64,000 nucleotides of DNA, from positions 7,192,001 to 7,256,000 of the forward strand of contig JAKZAN010000005.1 of NCBI GenBank assembly GCA_023053545.1, in the 5' to 3' direction. The DNA comes from Lepidurus packardi. Lineage: Eukaryota; Arthropoda; Branchiopoda; Notostraca; Triopsidae. A program made the position numbers and the translations under genes. The notes beneath the pieces are model-generated. The model was not told where the DNA came from, did not search any database, and saw only the letters and a list, made by a program, of their open reading frames with translations. Each line of letters opens with the position of its first letter. Position 1 is the stretch's first letter. Below, one piece after another: positions 13,201 through 25,200 of the stretch.

Positions 13201-16200
13201 TTTGAACACGACACAGGAACGCGATGGCGACGACATGGAAGAAGATTTGAAAGCACAGCAAGCTTTCTTCCGCCAAGCCGAAGCAGCCGCGGTGCAGAAT
13301 TTGGTGCAATCGCAGTTGGCCGGCCACATGCAATCGCAGTTTCCAGGTTTAAACAGTTACCCGCCGTTTCCGTCTCCCTTCAACTTCAACCCCCAGCTCC
13401 AAGCGCAGTTGCAAGCTCAACTGCAAGCGTTTACTCAATCCGCTTTGCAAGCCAATCCCAGCTCGCCGACATCAAACCCCTTATTAGCCATGAACAACCT
13501 GAGCAGCAACGGTATCACCGGCCACGGTGCAGGCCTCACACCCGGCTCCAACAACAACAATAACCTCCACTCGCTCCTGCATCATTCGTCCTCTACCGGG
13601 AACCTAAAGAAAGAAACCGGCTCCAGCAACACCAAGCTGAGCATCAAAGAAGAAGCGGATTCCCGGCCTGGGTCCACCTCGACGTCCACACCTTCGCCTC
13701 CATCCACCTCGCTGCGATCCCCCAACAGTCTCAACCCATACCTACCTGCTCTCAACACCTTGGTGAGCGGCACAGGCGGTAACACGAGCGTCGGCGGCTC
13801 CAACAATGCTAATCTCGGAGCACCCACGGCGCTACCGGCGCATCCTCCCTTGACCCCATCGCCGTCATCCGATTCACCCCAACAAGAGAACAACACACCG
13901 CGTATTTCTGGCTCCTCTTCCCAACAATCTTGGACTTTCGAGGAACAGTTTAAACAGGTAAAAGACTCCTCCCTAAACTTTACTCTCGTAATTTCCTTAT
14001 TTTGCTCACCCTTGTAACAATTCTTTCCTATTTGATCTCGGCTCGTTGCCATCCTTTTAATTTCAATGGATGATTTTACTTGGGAATAGATGGAGTAAAA
14101 TAACGTTCGTACATGAGCACAGCATTCAAACTTCACACTTACAGTCATGCTGGCGTAAATTACTATAGGATTAGTATTCATTTACTCGTACACTGAATCA
14201 TACAACATTCATATAAACATGCGTATTCATGGTTGAGTTAATTGTGTTTGGGTGAACATAAAGTTCATTTGTAGTTAGTTGTAACATTTTTACTGCGAGA
14301 TTAAGGTTAAAAAAGGAAGTTGAGGTTTATGCAGAGTTAGTGCGGAAGTTTTAATCTAAATTTAGTATTGGGGCGGAGGGGAAAAACAAGAGGCAGATCA
14401 ACGAGGAAACATCGCGAGATGAGAGTGATGGGTGAATAACAAGAAACAAGAGGGGATAGAAAAGGGAGGTCATTAAGCAAAATTTTTGGCACATGGTGAT
14501 AATGAAGCTACGGGCTAAAACTGTTTTGCCGAGATACATTACATATGGTCGCTGAGTCGGATATTTTTGAGAAGTGCCACACCATCACCGCTGTTTCAAG
14601 AAGGGTTCGTCATTAAAAAGTTGCGGAGTCTTCTCTGCTTTCTTTCTTTCCCCCAAGCTTTTGATCATGACGAAGGCAGTTAAAAGCTCGCGAGTATGCA
14701 GGAGGAAGAGCGATGATAGATGTGCAAAGGCCTATCAGTTGTTGTCTTTGGCCTGCGTTATAGATGTCGGGAGAAAGATGTTGTGTGGTGGGGGGGATCT
14801 AAAATTAGGGCTTCGAGACTTGACTTGATGAAGAAACAAGGGCGGACGAGACAAGCAGCTAAATTTGTTATGGACTGTGAAATCTTCGACTTTTGATAAA
14901 AGAGGCCAAGAGTGTATCATACATAGCTTCCCAGGTTCAAAAGCTTATCATCTGATGAGACGTGTGCCACGCGCTTTTTTAGTTTCTAGCTTGTCGCTCA
15001 AAAGGCTCAAAAGACGTGGTCGTTATGAATGAACGCCTGTTTTAGTCATCTTGGCTTTTTTATAGGCCCGCAAACCTCTTCTTTCTTTTTTCTTGAAGAA
15101 ACGGGGAGGCTGTATATTTTTATTATTTTTTTTTCTTCCCCCAAAAAAAACTCGGGGAAGAGGGGTTCAAGATGTTTGAGCGGCTCAAGTGAGAGGTACG
15201 AGAGGGTGAGAATTTCAAATTGCATTTTTTGAGAAGCTCCCGATGAGCGAGCGCGTGCACACGGATAAGGCGCTGCAGCTTTCTCGAATGGTTAAGGTAT
15301 TCACAAAAGATGTGCAACCTCCGAAATGTCGTAATCGTACCAACGCTACGCTTGGCAGCTAGCTTCCTCCGCGCTTTTTGCTCCATATGGACACCACATG
15401 GACCCATACTTTCTTTGACTCCAGGGATTGAGAGAGGGAGAGCACAGCAGAGCTATTGAAATCATTCGGGATCGAAGCTGCTAAGAAAAAAGGAAGAAGA
15501 GGAGTAAGAAAAGGGAGGGAAGGTCCCTACCTTCCCCATTTTTGGGTGCCTTTTACAACCGAGAAGGCTTCCAGAGGCTCGTCATTGACTTCCCCAAAAC
15601 TATGTTAATTTTAGAAACACAAGGGAGAGAAGCTGAGAAACCCCCAAAGGGAACCGAAAAGATTTTTTGATATTTCTCCCCCTACGAAATATAAAGAGCC
15701 AAAAAAAGAAGTCACGTGACCCAAACCTAACAAACGGGGCCCATTCTTCCAAGTGACTAAATGCGTTTGATCTCAAACCGATGTCTTTTAAACAGTGATA
15801 TATGAAAACACAAAAGGGGGAGTTGTCTTTTTTAAAACTCCATTGTTTGATCACAAACCGATGTCTTTCTCTTTAAACAGTAATATACCTATTACTGTTT
15901 AGAAAGAAAGTTTCTTTTTAAACATTAATGGAAAACTGAAAAGGGGTGTGGTCATCGAAGTGCCTTCCTTTTGAAAGTCCTTAACGAGTCAAGATGGCGT
16001 ATTTTTGTTTTGCATATCGCACCCTCGCGATAAGATGTCAAACAAATCTGCGTCTCATTGGAACAATTTGGCTAGGAAATGGAGAAAATAAGGATTTCAA
16101 CCGGGCTTTGGGGCTGGCAGAAACGGAGGAGTCCCGGTGTTTTGTTTTGCATTTTATTTACCCTTCCCAGGGCCCCGTGTGTGTTTGTTGAGCTCTATGG

Positions 16201-19200
16201 GAGGGGGAAAAGGGGGTTTTGAAGATAGATAGGCCTTACGGGGGCGGGTTGGTGGTTTTGTGGAGAATTGAAAGACATCGAAAAAGCTCCAAGAAGCGAA
16301 AAAGGGGTTATATGCAAAAGATCAGCTTTCATCGCGGTTCTCCTATCCGCCAAATATATTGAAAGTCTCTTCTTCTTTTTCTCTATTTCTCTGTCTCCTC
16401 TTTTACTTACTTCCATCTCCTATGGCATGGAAAAGCATGTCTAAATGTCTTGAAGCCCAATGTCATGGTGCATGTGACAGGCCTAAAAGGTTTTCCAAAA
16501 GTCATCTTTTTGGGAGGCCTCTGTCAATTCCCAAAGTTAAGAAGGGTGGAACGACACCTTAGAACTTTTGCTTACTTACGTGTATATACAGAGACCATTT
16601 CAAGTGTTTTTAGGTTGAAGAAGGCGTAGGTCGCCGAACGGGAAATATCTTCCCGCAACTTCCCTTCGCCAAAACTTGACAAAAGTCACATTTCAATTAA
16701 AAACAGGGACTTGTTTGATCGCCCTGGAAAAGGCTCACCAACTCGTCCATCTGTTTTCTAGAAACCAAAGCCCAGTTCGGATTTAGACTTCGAAGCACAG
16801 GCAATTTCTTCCCAAAACCGCGAGTATGGGAGTATAAACGTGACCGGAATTCCATTGGGGAATATCCGAACAGTTTTTTGATAGAAAGGAAGTTTTTATC
16901 CAGGAAAGTCTATGATTTATGTGGCTCAACTGCCAAACCTTGCGATACTAACTAAAAACTCGCGAAGTTTCGGAAGCGGGATGCTGTGAAGCAGTTAAGT
17001 AAAAACTTTTAACTGCAGCGAGGGCGGAAAAGGTGTACGCGGAAGGTTTTAGTAGAGCTGTGCACTAGTAGAGCTATGCGAGGGTGATGTTTTGCATGTT
17101 GGCTAATGAAAAGTTAAATTTGGGTACGGCTTGATCATTGGAACCAACGTTTTCTCCCCCTGAACCGAACCCCTACCCTTAACCAAGACGGGGAGGTCGT
17201 TTCTTGACTTCAACTTTATACTTAGGAAGCCAGCGAGAGCGAGCGGGAGAGAAAGAGAGCAAGGAGGGTGGGATTTTAATACATTCCGGATGTGCAGCTG
17301 TTGCGATGAATAACACGGGCGTTCATGTTGAGCGCTTTGCTTGCTGCGCTATTGCTGTGCTATTGCTATGCTATAGCGAGCTACATCTGAAGACATCAGC
17401 CATCACCATCAGGATCGGCTCTTTCTTGCCTCGCAACCGAAGAAACTCCTAAGAAGAAGGGCGTTGCACCGATGTGAGCTAATTTTATCACCCCTTTTCG
17501 GCCAAAAGGAGAACTTTCGAGATCTCGCCCTCCGAAGATCGCTTCGGGGGTAGCGACGAGGGAAAATTACTGCTTGAAACGGCTCTGAAATGTCAGACAA
17601 GATTTGTCTTCGATTTCCAGCCATTAATAAACCAACAGCTTCCTGTTTTTCATCCCCTTGAGCATTTGCGGGGGGTGGGGGTTATGAAATATAGAACAGA
17701 CCCACGTCTTGTTTCAAACCAACCCCCGTTAGTTCGTTTTGGGGGAAAGAGGGTGTGTGTGGATGCTTAATTGGCCCCCATCTTCATTAAAAGAGCGCCT
17801 GGCTCATCAAAATCTAATCAAGAGCAGATTGAAAACGACAAGATCGTGGAAGAAAAAAGCCGGGTGGGGACGGATATTGGGGTGGAGGGTTTACTCGGGT
17901 GGTAATTAATGCAGACCTTCCTCCCAAAACGAAAAGGACGAAGAAAAGCAGTAGAAATGGGATTTCTGGGCTCACAAATGGGAAACTGATGACTTTCCGA
18001 GAAATTCAATCCAAGTTAATGGAAAATAGTGTCGCCTCGGACCCTTTGCGCTTGCCTTTGCGTTTTCTCACACTCGCATGCCGTGTTTTTCCGTTTCCCT
18101 TCGCCGGATATCTAGAAAGTGGGGTGGCAAACGTAAACCCCCCCAAAAAAAACAATGGTCCTCTACTCGGAAACGCTTAAAAGAAGTCCATTTAGTGTTT
18201 TTCTCAAAAAATAAAAAATACAGTGGTAATGGGAATGCGATTCTCGTGTTCGAAATACTAGAAATCGCCCCAAAGTTCAAATCCTGCTGACCGGCATTGG
18301 GGAGATTTCATTTTTGAAGAGGGGCTTGGCATTTGGGGGCTTGTGCAATCGTTGGTAACTTGGGTCCCTGTATAATTGGAATACTCTACAGCGAGGGTGT
18401 ATAGGGTTTGTGAGGTGACAGGCTAGCCAGTTGCCTCAGCATCTTGATAAAAAGTCAATGGCGTTGACAAGGTTTTTAGGCATCGTGGGTCGGATGTGGG
18501 GGGGAGGAGGGGCATTACCAAATTTCCTTTTAGTCTCGCGAGCCATTTTTTTCTTTCTTTCCGAGTCTGTTTTCAGCCATGTCGTAAAACTGCCATCGAT
18601 TTCGTCTGAAAAACACGCAGGGAGGTTTATGGTTTTATTAGGGGGGCCAGCTTCCCTCTGCATCTCCCTTCCAAGCATCCTTGGCAACCCTGGGCTGGTT
18701 CCCACCCCCTATAACGTACCCCCTTGTTAAGTTCGTAAAAAGGTTAAAAAGATAATGGAGTGGCGACATGGTGGCGCGCAGAGTAAAAACTTTTTTTTGG
18801 TGGTCCATTCACGAAACCAGAAGGTTTGCGATGCTTCAGTGGTTCGTAAGTGGACTACTTTTTTGTCTAATTGCAACTGGACTTTTTTCTTTTTTGGGGG
18901 AAGGGTATGTTACGGAGTACTGGCGACGCAAAACGTTGAATAACCTTCTCGTATGCTTTCAAAAGTGTCGCAGATTTGAGGACAGACTGTACTGGATGGA
19001 TTGTACGCATTGACGTTGGTTCACTGTAGAAGTGCTGTAAAAAGGTAGATTTTTTCATGGAATGTAAAGAGAAAGAGAGACATTGTGACGACTGACGATT
19101 GGGAAAGTTGCAGCATCCAGTTTTATGGCTCATCCATCTGTCTGATGTCAGCTTGGAGGATTTCCCTTAGATTGAGATGGAGGATTTTTGGTAAGGGTAT

Positions 19201-22200
19201 GGTATGGGCCCAAGCGCAGCTAAGAGAGCGATCGGGATAGTCATCCAAATGCTGTTAATGGGCCCAAAAGTCCGCTATAGGACCCTTAAAGGTATCGCCT
19301 CTGAAGAGGACACAATCGTGGAATGTCCCTTTTTTATTTAGTGTGGAAAAGCCAGAGGAATTGAAGGGGCAGGAAAGACTCGTACTTATGTCCATGCTTT
19401 TGGTGTGGTCTGCAATTTAAATTTCGGTGACAGGGAAAATCACTCGATAGGACTCGGGGAGAGGCCAGTCCCGAGTTGGCCAGTCCCTCATAACAAGCAA
19501 ATGGAAGAAATTGAGTCCTCTTTGGCCTGGGAAGCAGTTGCCTGTACTTGACCAACATGTGTCACTATGTAAGACGGACAAATTGACTTCCGGAGGCACG
19601 GGAGGAGACCCGAGACTTCCCTCAAACCTCCATAAAAGTTGTGGTGCTAACTGTTCGTCCAAAGATTGCTCTTTGGGCCAGTTCTTAGGCAGTCAGTTCT
19701 GGGGTGTAAAATTAAGAGAGTCACGTCATAATTCCGTGGACAGTAGACATATACCTGCCTCCCCCAAGAGCATTTTGGTAATGCCAGGACCCAGAAAACA
19801 CTTTGAGCGAGGGTTTGGGGGGGTTTTAAGGGTCTTATGTGCTGCTGGCCAAGGCGTCAGGTTTGGGAAGACGACTCCTTTTTGCTTGAAAAGAGCTAAC
19901 ACAGCGAGGACTCGATCAAAAGGGTCATAAAAGCTGGTGGGGGAAAGAGGAGGAACACAATGTTGGAATTGGCAATGACTTGTAAGTCAGCGTTTTTATC
20001 TCGAATCGCTCGGAAACGCTCTAAAGGGTCGTCAAATTGTTGTAACTGCACGGCATGGTGAGAGCTCTGGAGCGGACGATCTTTTCGACGAGCAAAAACA
20101 AGCTGACAGATGCTTTGCAGACCTTTTGAATTAGCAACGAGAATTGGACCAATTGGGACAGAGTAGCCCTTTTTGTTCGTTTCTGTGCAGTTTTTTTAAG
20201 AAGAAAATTTACTGTAAATAAATGTAAACATGTGTTACGGTTTCAGTCTGTAACATCGAGTACCATACTTATACAAAACTGTGTTTTAATGTTCTAATAT
20301 AAAATTGTTTATTTTTATTTTAGTATTTTTATTTTGGTAATTTTAGTAGTTGAATTGGCAAAAAAAGGATACCGTGCATCAGATCTTTTTTTATCTTTTT
20401 TTTATTGTGCCCCCTCATGCAATGTTGTTCCAATGTTGGGTAGCGGATTGCAGAAAAAATAAACACTAAAATAGAATAGATGCCTTATTATGATCACTGG
20501 TTATTAGATCAGCCGCTTTGTGTAATCAAATTTTGAAGTACCGATTCAGGATGGTAAAATTCGTAGCGTTTTAATCTTTTATTAGAATCACACTGTAGGA
20601 TATTAGAATCTATTGTAAAAAAATCTGGCCCGGAACGAAACTACAGTAGTGATTGCTACATGGACTTTGCGTATAATCAGTTACATTGCTTTTACGTCGT
20701 TTTGACCAATCTTGTCATTTCCAGCCTAATATTCCCCTTAGGGGAAATTCCTTTCTAAACTCCCCAGTCAATTAAGTGAGCAGGTTGCTCAATTGAACGA
20801 CCACTTCCTTTAATTGACTGGGAAAAGTAGAAGGGATATCTTGTTGAAAACCCTACCTAGGCATAGGAATAGGCTTCAAAAGTGGAGTGTTAGTTGTGTT
20901 TTAAAACGTGTGGTCATATAAAAATGGCGACGAACAAGAAAAGAGTTGGTTTAAATGTAAAAGAGAAGTTGCGGCTTCATGAAACTTTTGACAAGTTAAA
21001 TTTAAAAGATTTGCCACAAAGTGAAACGGCCGTTAGGTTAGGAATTCCTCAACCATCGCTATCAAAATTGTTGAAAAATCACTAAGAAATAAATAATAGT
21101 GAATCTTGGAAAAGGAAACGTGTGGGAAAGTTTTAAGAAGTAGATGATGGTTTGTTTCTTTGATTTAAACAAGTCAGTTCGTTCCAAGCACCGATTAATC
21201 GTAGCATTCTATTGCAAATTTCCTTTTTTTAGTTATTAGAATCTTCGCTTAATAAAATCAATAGCTACTTGGTAAACAGGATCACAATAAGCGGCATCTA
21301 TTGTAGCTTCTTGTTTTTGCAGCGTGCTCCCTTATGCATGTTCCGATGTTGGGTAGCATGTTGCAGAAAAATAAGCACTGAAATAGTACTTTCCTCTTCC
21401 TTGGGCTTTTGAAAGGAAACTTGTCTTCTTGAAGTTTTAAAGGGTTTAATTACTGGGGAGGTGAAATTAAGAAAAGGTGTGAGAGATTGAGGGGTTTTCA
21501 TGTTATTTTACTGCAATTTCACCCTATTTGCATTCCAATTTGCCGGGGAAAAGTGCTGGGCCGCTTTCAACAAAGAGAAGGAGAGACCGAAAAGCTGGTG
21601 CTATAAATGGTTTGATTTTTTTTTTCGTTTTTGCATACTTACGAAATGAGTTATGATTGGCGTGCAAGGATCAAGAAAATCATAAGACTGTAAAAGGTCT
21701 TTGGATCTTTTTCGTTTTCGCTGGCAGGGGTATCGGCTCTCCATGATTCAAAATCGGAATGGCCACGAAACTTTTTTTGTCTTCTTCTTTTTGAAGCTAT
21801 ATTTTTCTTTATTATTTTTTAAAACGGGGTTGGAGTTGGTGCATAGATCCTTGCGTGTGTCAGGTTGGGAAAATGAGGGGGACGGCCCAGGTGACAGGTT
21901 GGGATGCAATATGGGAAGAAGAGGGCCAACCACGCCCCTTTATGTGCCTGGCGCATTCTCTTTTTGGGAATTTTATCGTGATGTCATGCAAACCTGTTGC
22001 ATAAATAACATGTGTATATCCCGAGAGGATTTCAGGGCTTTGTGCTGGATCAGATAAAAATTGCTCTTGGTGGAGGTCGCGGGTCCCCCCCCCCCCAATT
22101 TATACTCCGCCTTTTTAGACTCGATTCTGGTATTCCGGATGGCTTTGTAATTAAAAACATGGCTTAAGGAGGATCCCATAATTAGATGCGAATATGCCCC

Positions 22201-25200
22201 TCTGCTCGGAAGGTAACACGTGTAAAAAAAATTAAACAGGTGGGGAAAAACTGGGAGTACAGAAGCGTTTCGAACATGCTTTACAATATTTAAAAAAGGA
22301 GCAAATAGATAAAAGATGCAAAGCAGTTTCCCAGGATTAATGTTGGAAGCAAATATACTAGCAACGTTTATACCTACATTGCCTATGCTAATGCAATTCC
22401 ATTGGACATCACGAATTGCAATAGGTGGCCTTTTATAACTCGGTAGATCCTATTGTTTCCCCACATAGTTAAAAACTTCTCTATCGTCAGTGTCAATCAA
22501 TAAGTTATTTTATAGAATTTTTTTTTTTATTTATTTAGATTTTATTTTTCGGCTTGAGCCAAGTTGCTGTTGGTCCAGAGAGAACATTTAGGCAAACGAT
22601 GTGCGAGAATCGTAAAATAACGTTTCCATTATAGTAAAACTCAGATTGCATTGCTCAGCTTATGATTATACGCCTGGGCTGGTGTATAAAAGTCTCTCGA
22701 GAGGATTTTTTTTTTCGTTTGGGTATTTGGTGGTATGGCTTGTGTGAAGACTCTTAGTTGGGGCACCTCGTAAAAATCCCTCGTAATTTACGTATCAAAA
22801 AGGGGCTTGGATTGCGAAGCGAAGGTTTTTATTTGTGAAAGGGGGCGTGTCGGCCATGGATTGCATGTCTCGCCTCATCTTAGGGCTTTTTGACTTATGA
22901 TTCTTCGTCTACAACACCTAACTATGCCAACTTTGTATCGAAAGAGAAAAGAAAAAGCTAGCTCATTAGTTTTGGCCACTTTTGGTTTTCAAAGTTCTCA
23001 TTGAGCTTGCTATTGAGCAAAGTTGGATTTCAGAAACGTATAGACGATTTGTCTATAAGGGAGGGGGGGGGGGGGGAGAGGGGGACACAGTATTCCGAAG
23101 TTGGGGAGTATACAAAGTTAACCTTTGGGTCTCGCCAAGCCAGCGATTGCGATTGTTGACAGAAAGTTGAAGTGAATTTGGATAGGATATCAATTGTGTA
23201 AGGCTTTTGCCAAGTTTGTTTGTTGATTCCGTTAGGTTGTCGGGTCCATTTAGCTGATATCCATCTCGCGGGGGTAATTTCACCTGTGTATGCATATACC
23301 TTGGGTGTCTCGAAGCTGTGGAGGGGCGCCAAACTGTGTGTGTGACCCTCCTCTTCTTATTTGAAAAACCCCTGTGCTTTGGGGGGCGATGTATACTATA
23401 CACACTGCTGCCCGTGTTTAGGTAAGGGGTGGGTGCAGCGTAGCTAAGGAAGATAGATACATACCTGTTGTTTTTCGGGACTCTTTTTCCTCCAACACCG
23501 GAGTGCCGGAGTAAGTTAACTTGGGAGAAGCCCAAAAGCAACCTTTGGTCCCTTCCAGCGTTCTGTTGTGTATGTGTGATTCATGGAATAATAGGGTAAG
23601 ACAGAAATTGTGGGGTATTGGTATAAAAGAGGCGTGCTAGCAGATGCACACGTGGAAAAGGGGCGGGCCGGGGAGGGACGAAAGGTGTTGCAGCAAACAC
23701 GCATGGGTACACAGATGGGAGTATACCGTACCTTCCCCCTTTTTATCTCTTCCCACCCTTCTTGAACACAAATTTTAAAGTAACAAAAAATTAAAAAAAA
23801 AGTGCAGAAAAATAACATTGTCGTCTTTGCTTCGGGTAACTGCGTGGCAATTTATGTAGCATTGAATTGGCCTTATGGTAACCGGACCTTATTATACGAT
23901 GCATTAAGCAGGTATTTTGCGCCATCCTTTTAGGCTATTCTTTTTTCTTCTTTCTCAAAGAAGCGAAGCGAGGCGATAGATTCTCCCGCAACCAGGGGCG
24001 TTAAATCTTGGTTTAGCATGCAGATTACAAGATGCTTATCGAAAGTTGGCTGCCTCAGCTTTGGGGAAACGCATTTTGTAAGCTATAGCATTGTTCTGCT
24101 GCGGCCCAAGTACCGCAGCATCATTTATGAATTTGAAGGAAGGAGGAAACCCACAGATTCAGAGGAGCCCGAAGGGGGGAGATATTGGCAGCAGGCTAAA
24201 AAGGCTCGGCCTTTTTAACCCCCCTTTTCTCAGTTATATACTAGGATATATAAACTGTGGGGGTAAGATGGTGGGAGGAGGAGGGTTGTTATAAAATACA
24301 TGGATGCCAAGAACGAAAAGAAACGACGCTCGGGACCTATAACGCGGAATTTACGGTCGTGTCTGATGAGCTTTGAACACGTTGAAAAGCAGAGCTACTG
24401 GGCGCCTCTCTATGCAAATGAGCCCACAACTTAGAATATATGCCATGGATGGCCTGGGTTTTTAGGTGTGTGGATATGTGTGCGCTCTGTCCGGGAGTTT
24501 GTGTAAATGAGACGTGGTCGGTTCTTTTAAAAAGAGAGCCCTAGTTTGGATGTGAAAAGCTTGGAAGAACGGGAGGCTTCCATCTCCATTGAAAAAGTAA
24601 TGGGGGGGGGGGGGGGAAAGGGTTGGCAGTTATGTTGGAGGGTTCGTAAAGAAGCGAGTACGTTTGTCATCATCGGATTAAATTGGAGATGCGGGTAGAG
24701 GAGAATTGGGCAGCGGATACATTTGTGGTCAAGGGATTTTTACCTGAGAGGAGCACCACACTGTATGGCAGAAATGCGTGTGTGTATACCGTATATACGA
24801 TTCTACATGCAAAACACTTTGAATAGATGACCATCACGTGACCTCGCTTGATAATAAGGTCCAAGGCCAAATAACAATGCCCCTTTTCCCTCCTTCGATT
24901 CCGATTGCAGTGCTAGGGCGAGAGCGAGAAAGAGATCGTCGAGATTCATCTTTTATGATCTGCTCATTCTCCATTCGGTTATTATATCTCTAATCCGTGA
25001 TCTTTTTCTTTCTCTGACTGGTTAGAAACTGGTGGAATTCCATTTTCTATCAGAATCCTTCCTTGAACCAAAAACCCCTATAAGAAAAATCGACTACAAG
25101 TATGCGTTATAGCCATTGGTCTCCGCCATTTTGGAATAACGTTTAGTTTGTAAAGCGACCGTAAAAACGTTAGATTTTTCCTCCCAACCCTTTAAAAGCC

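Larger units (their letters stand above)
11056..13216 (+). other. retn intron 2, with a foldback element
   Basis: Bounded by CGCAG|GTAACA and GACACAG|GAACG. AT-rich. It holds the foldback element at 12463-12691 and its TTAGG-type core. No other gene or RNA was recognised. Confidence 0.7.

Noticed and set aside
13582..14181. 199-codon minus-strand frame
   Set aside because: Antisense shadow of retn exon 3, a biased Ser/Pro/Gln-coding stretch.
18200..18290. tRNA-like B-box (GTTCAAATCC) near 18275
   Set aside because: No matching A-box or cloverleaf could be built from the flanking ~75 bases.
23053..23541. 162-codon minus-strand frame in retn intron 3
   Set aside because: Starts at TTG and ends in a proline run produced by a poly-G tract. 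No similarity seen.
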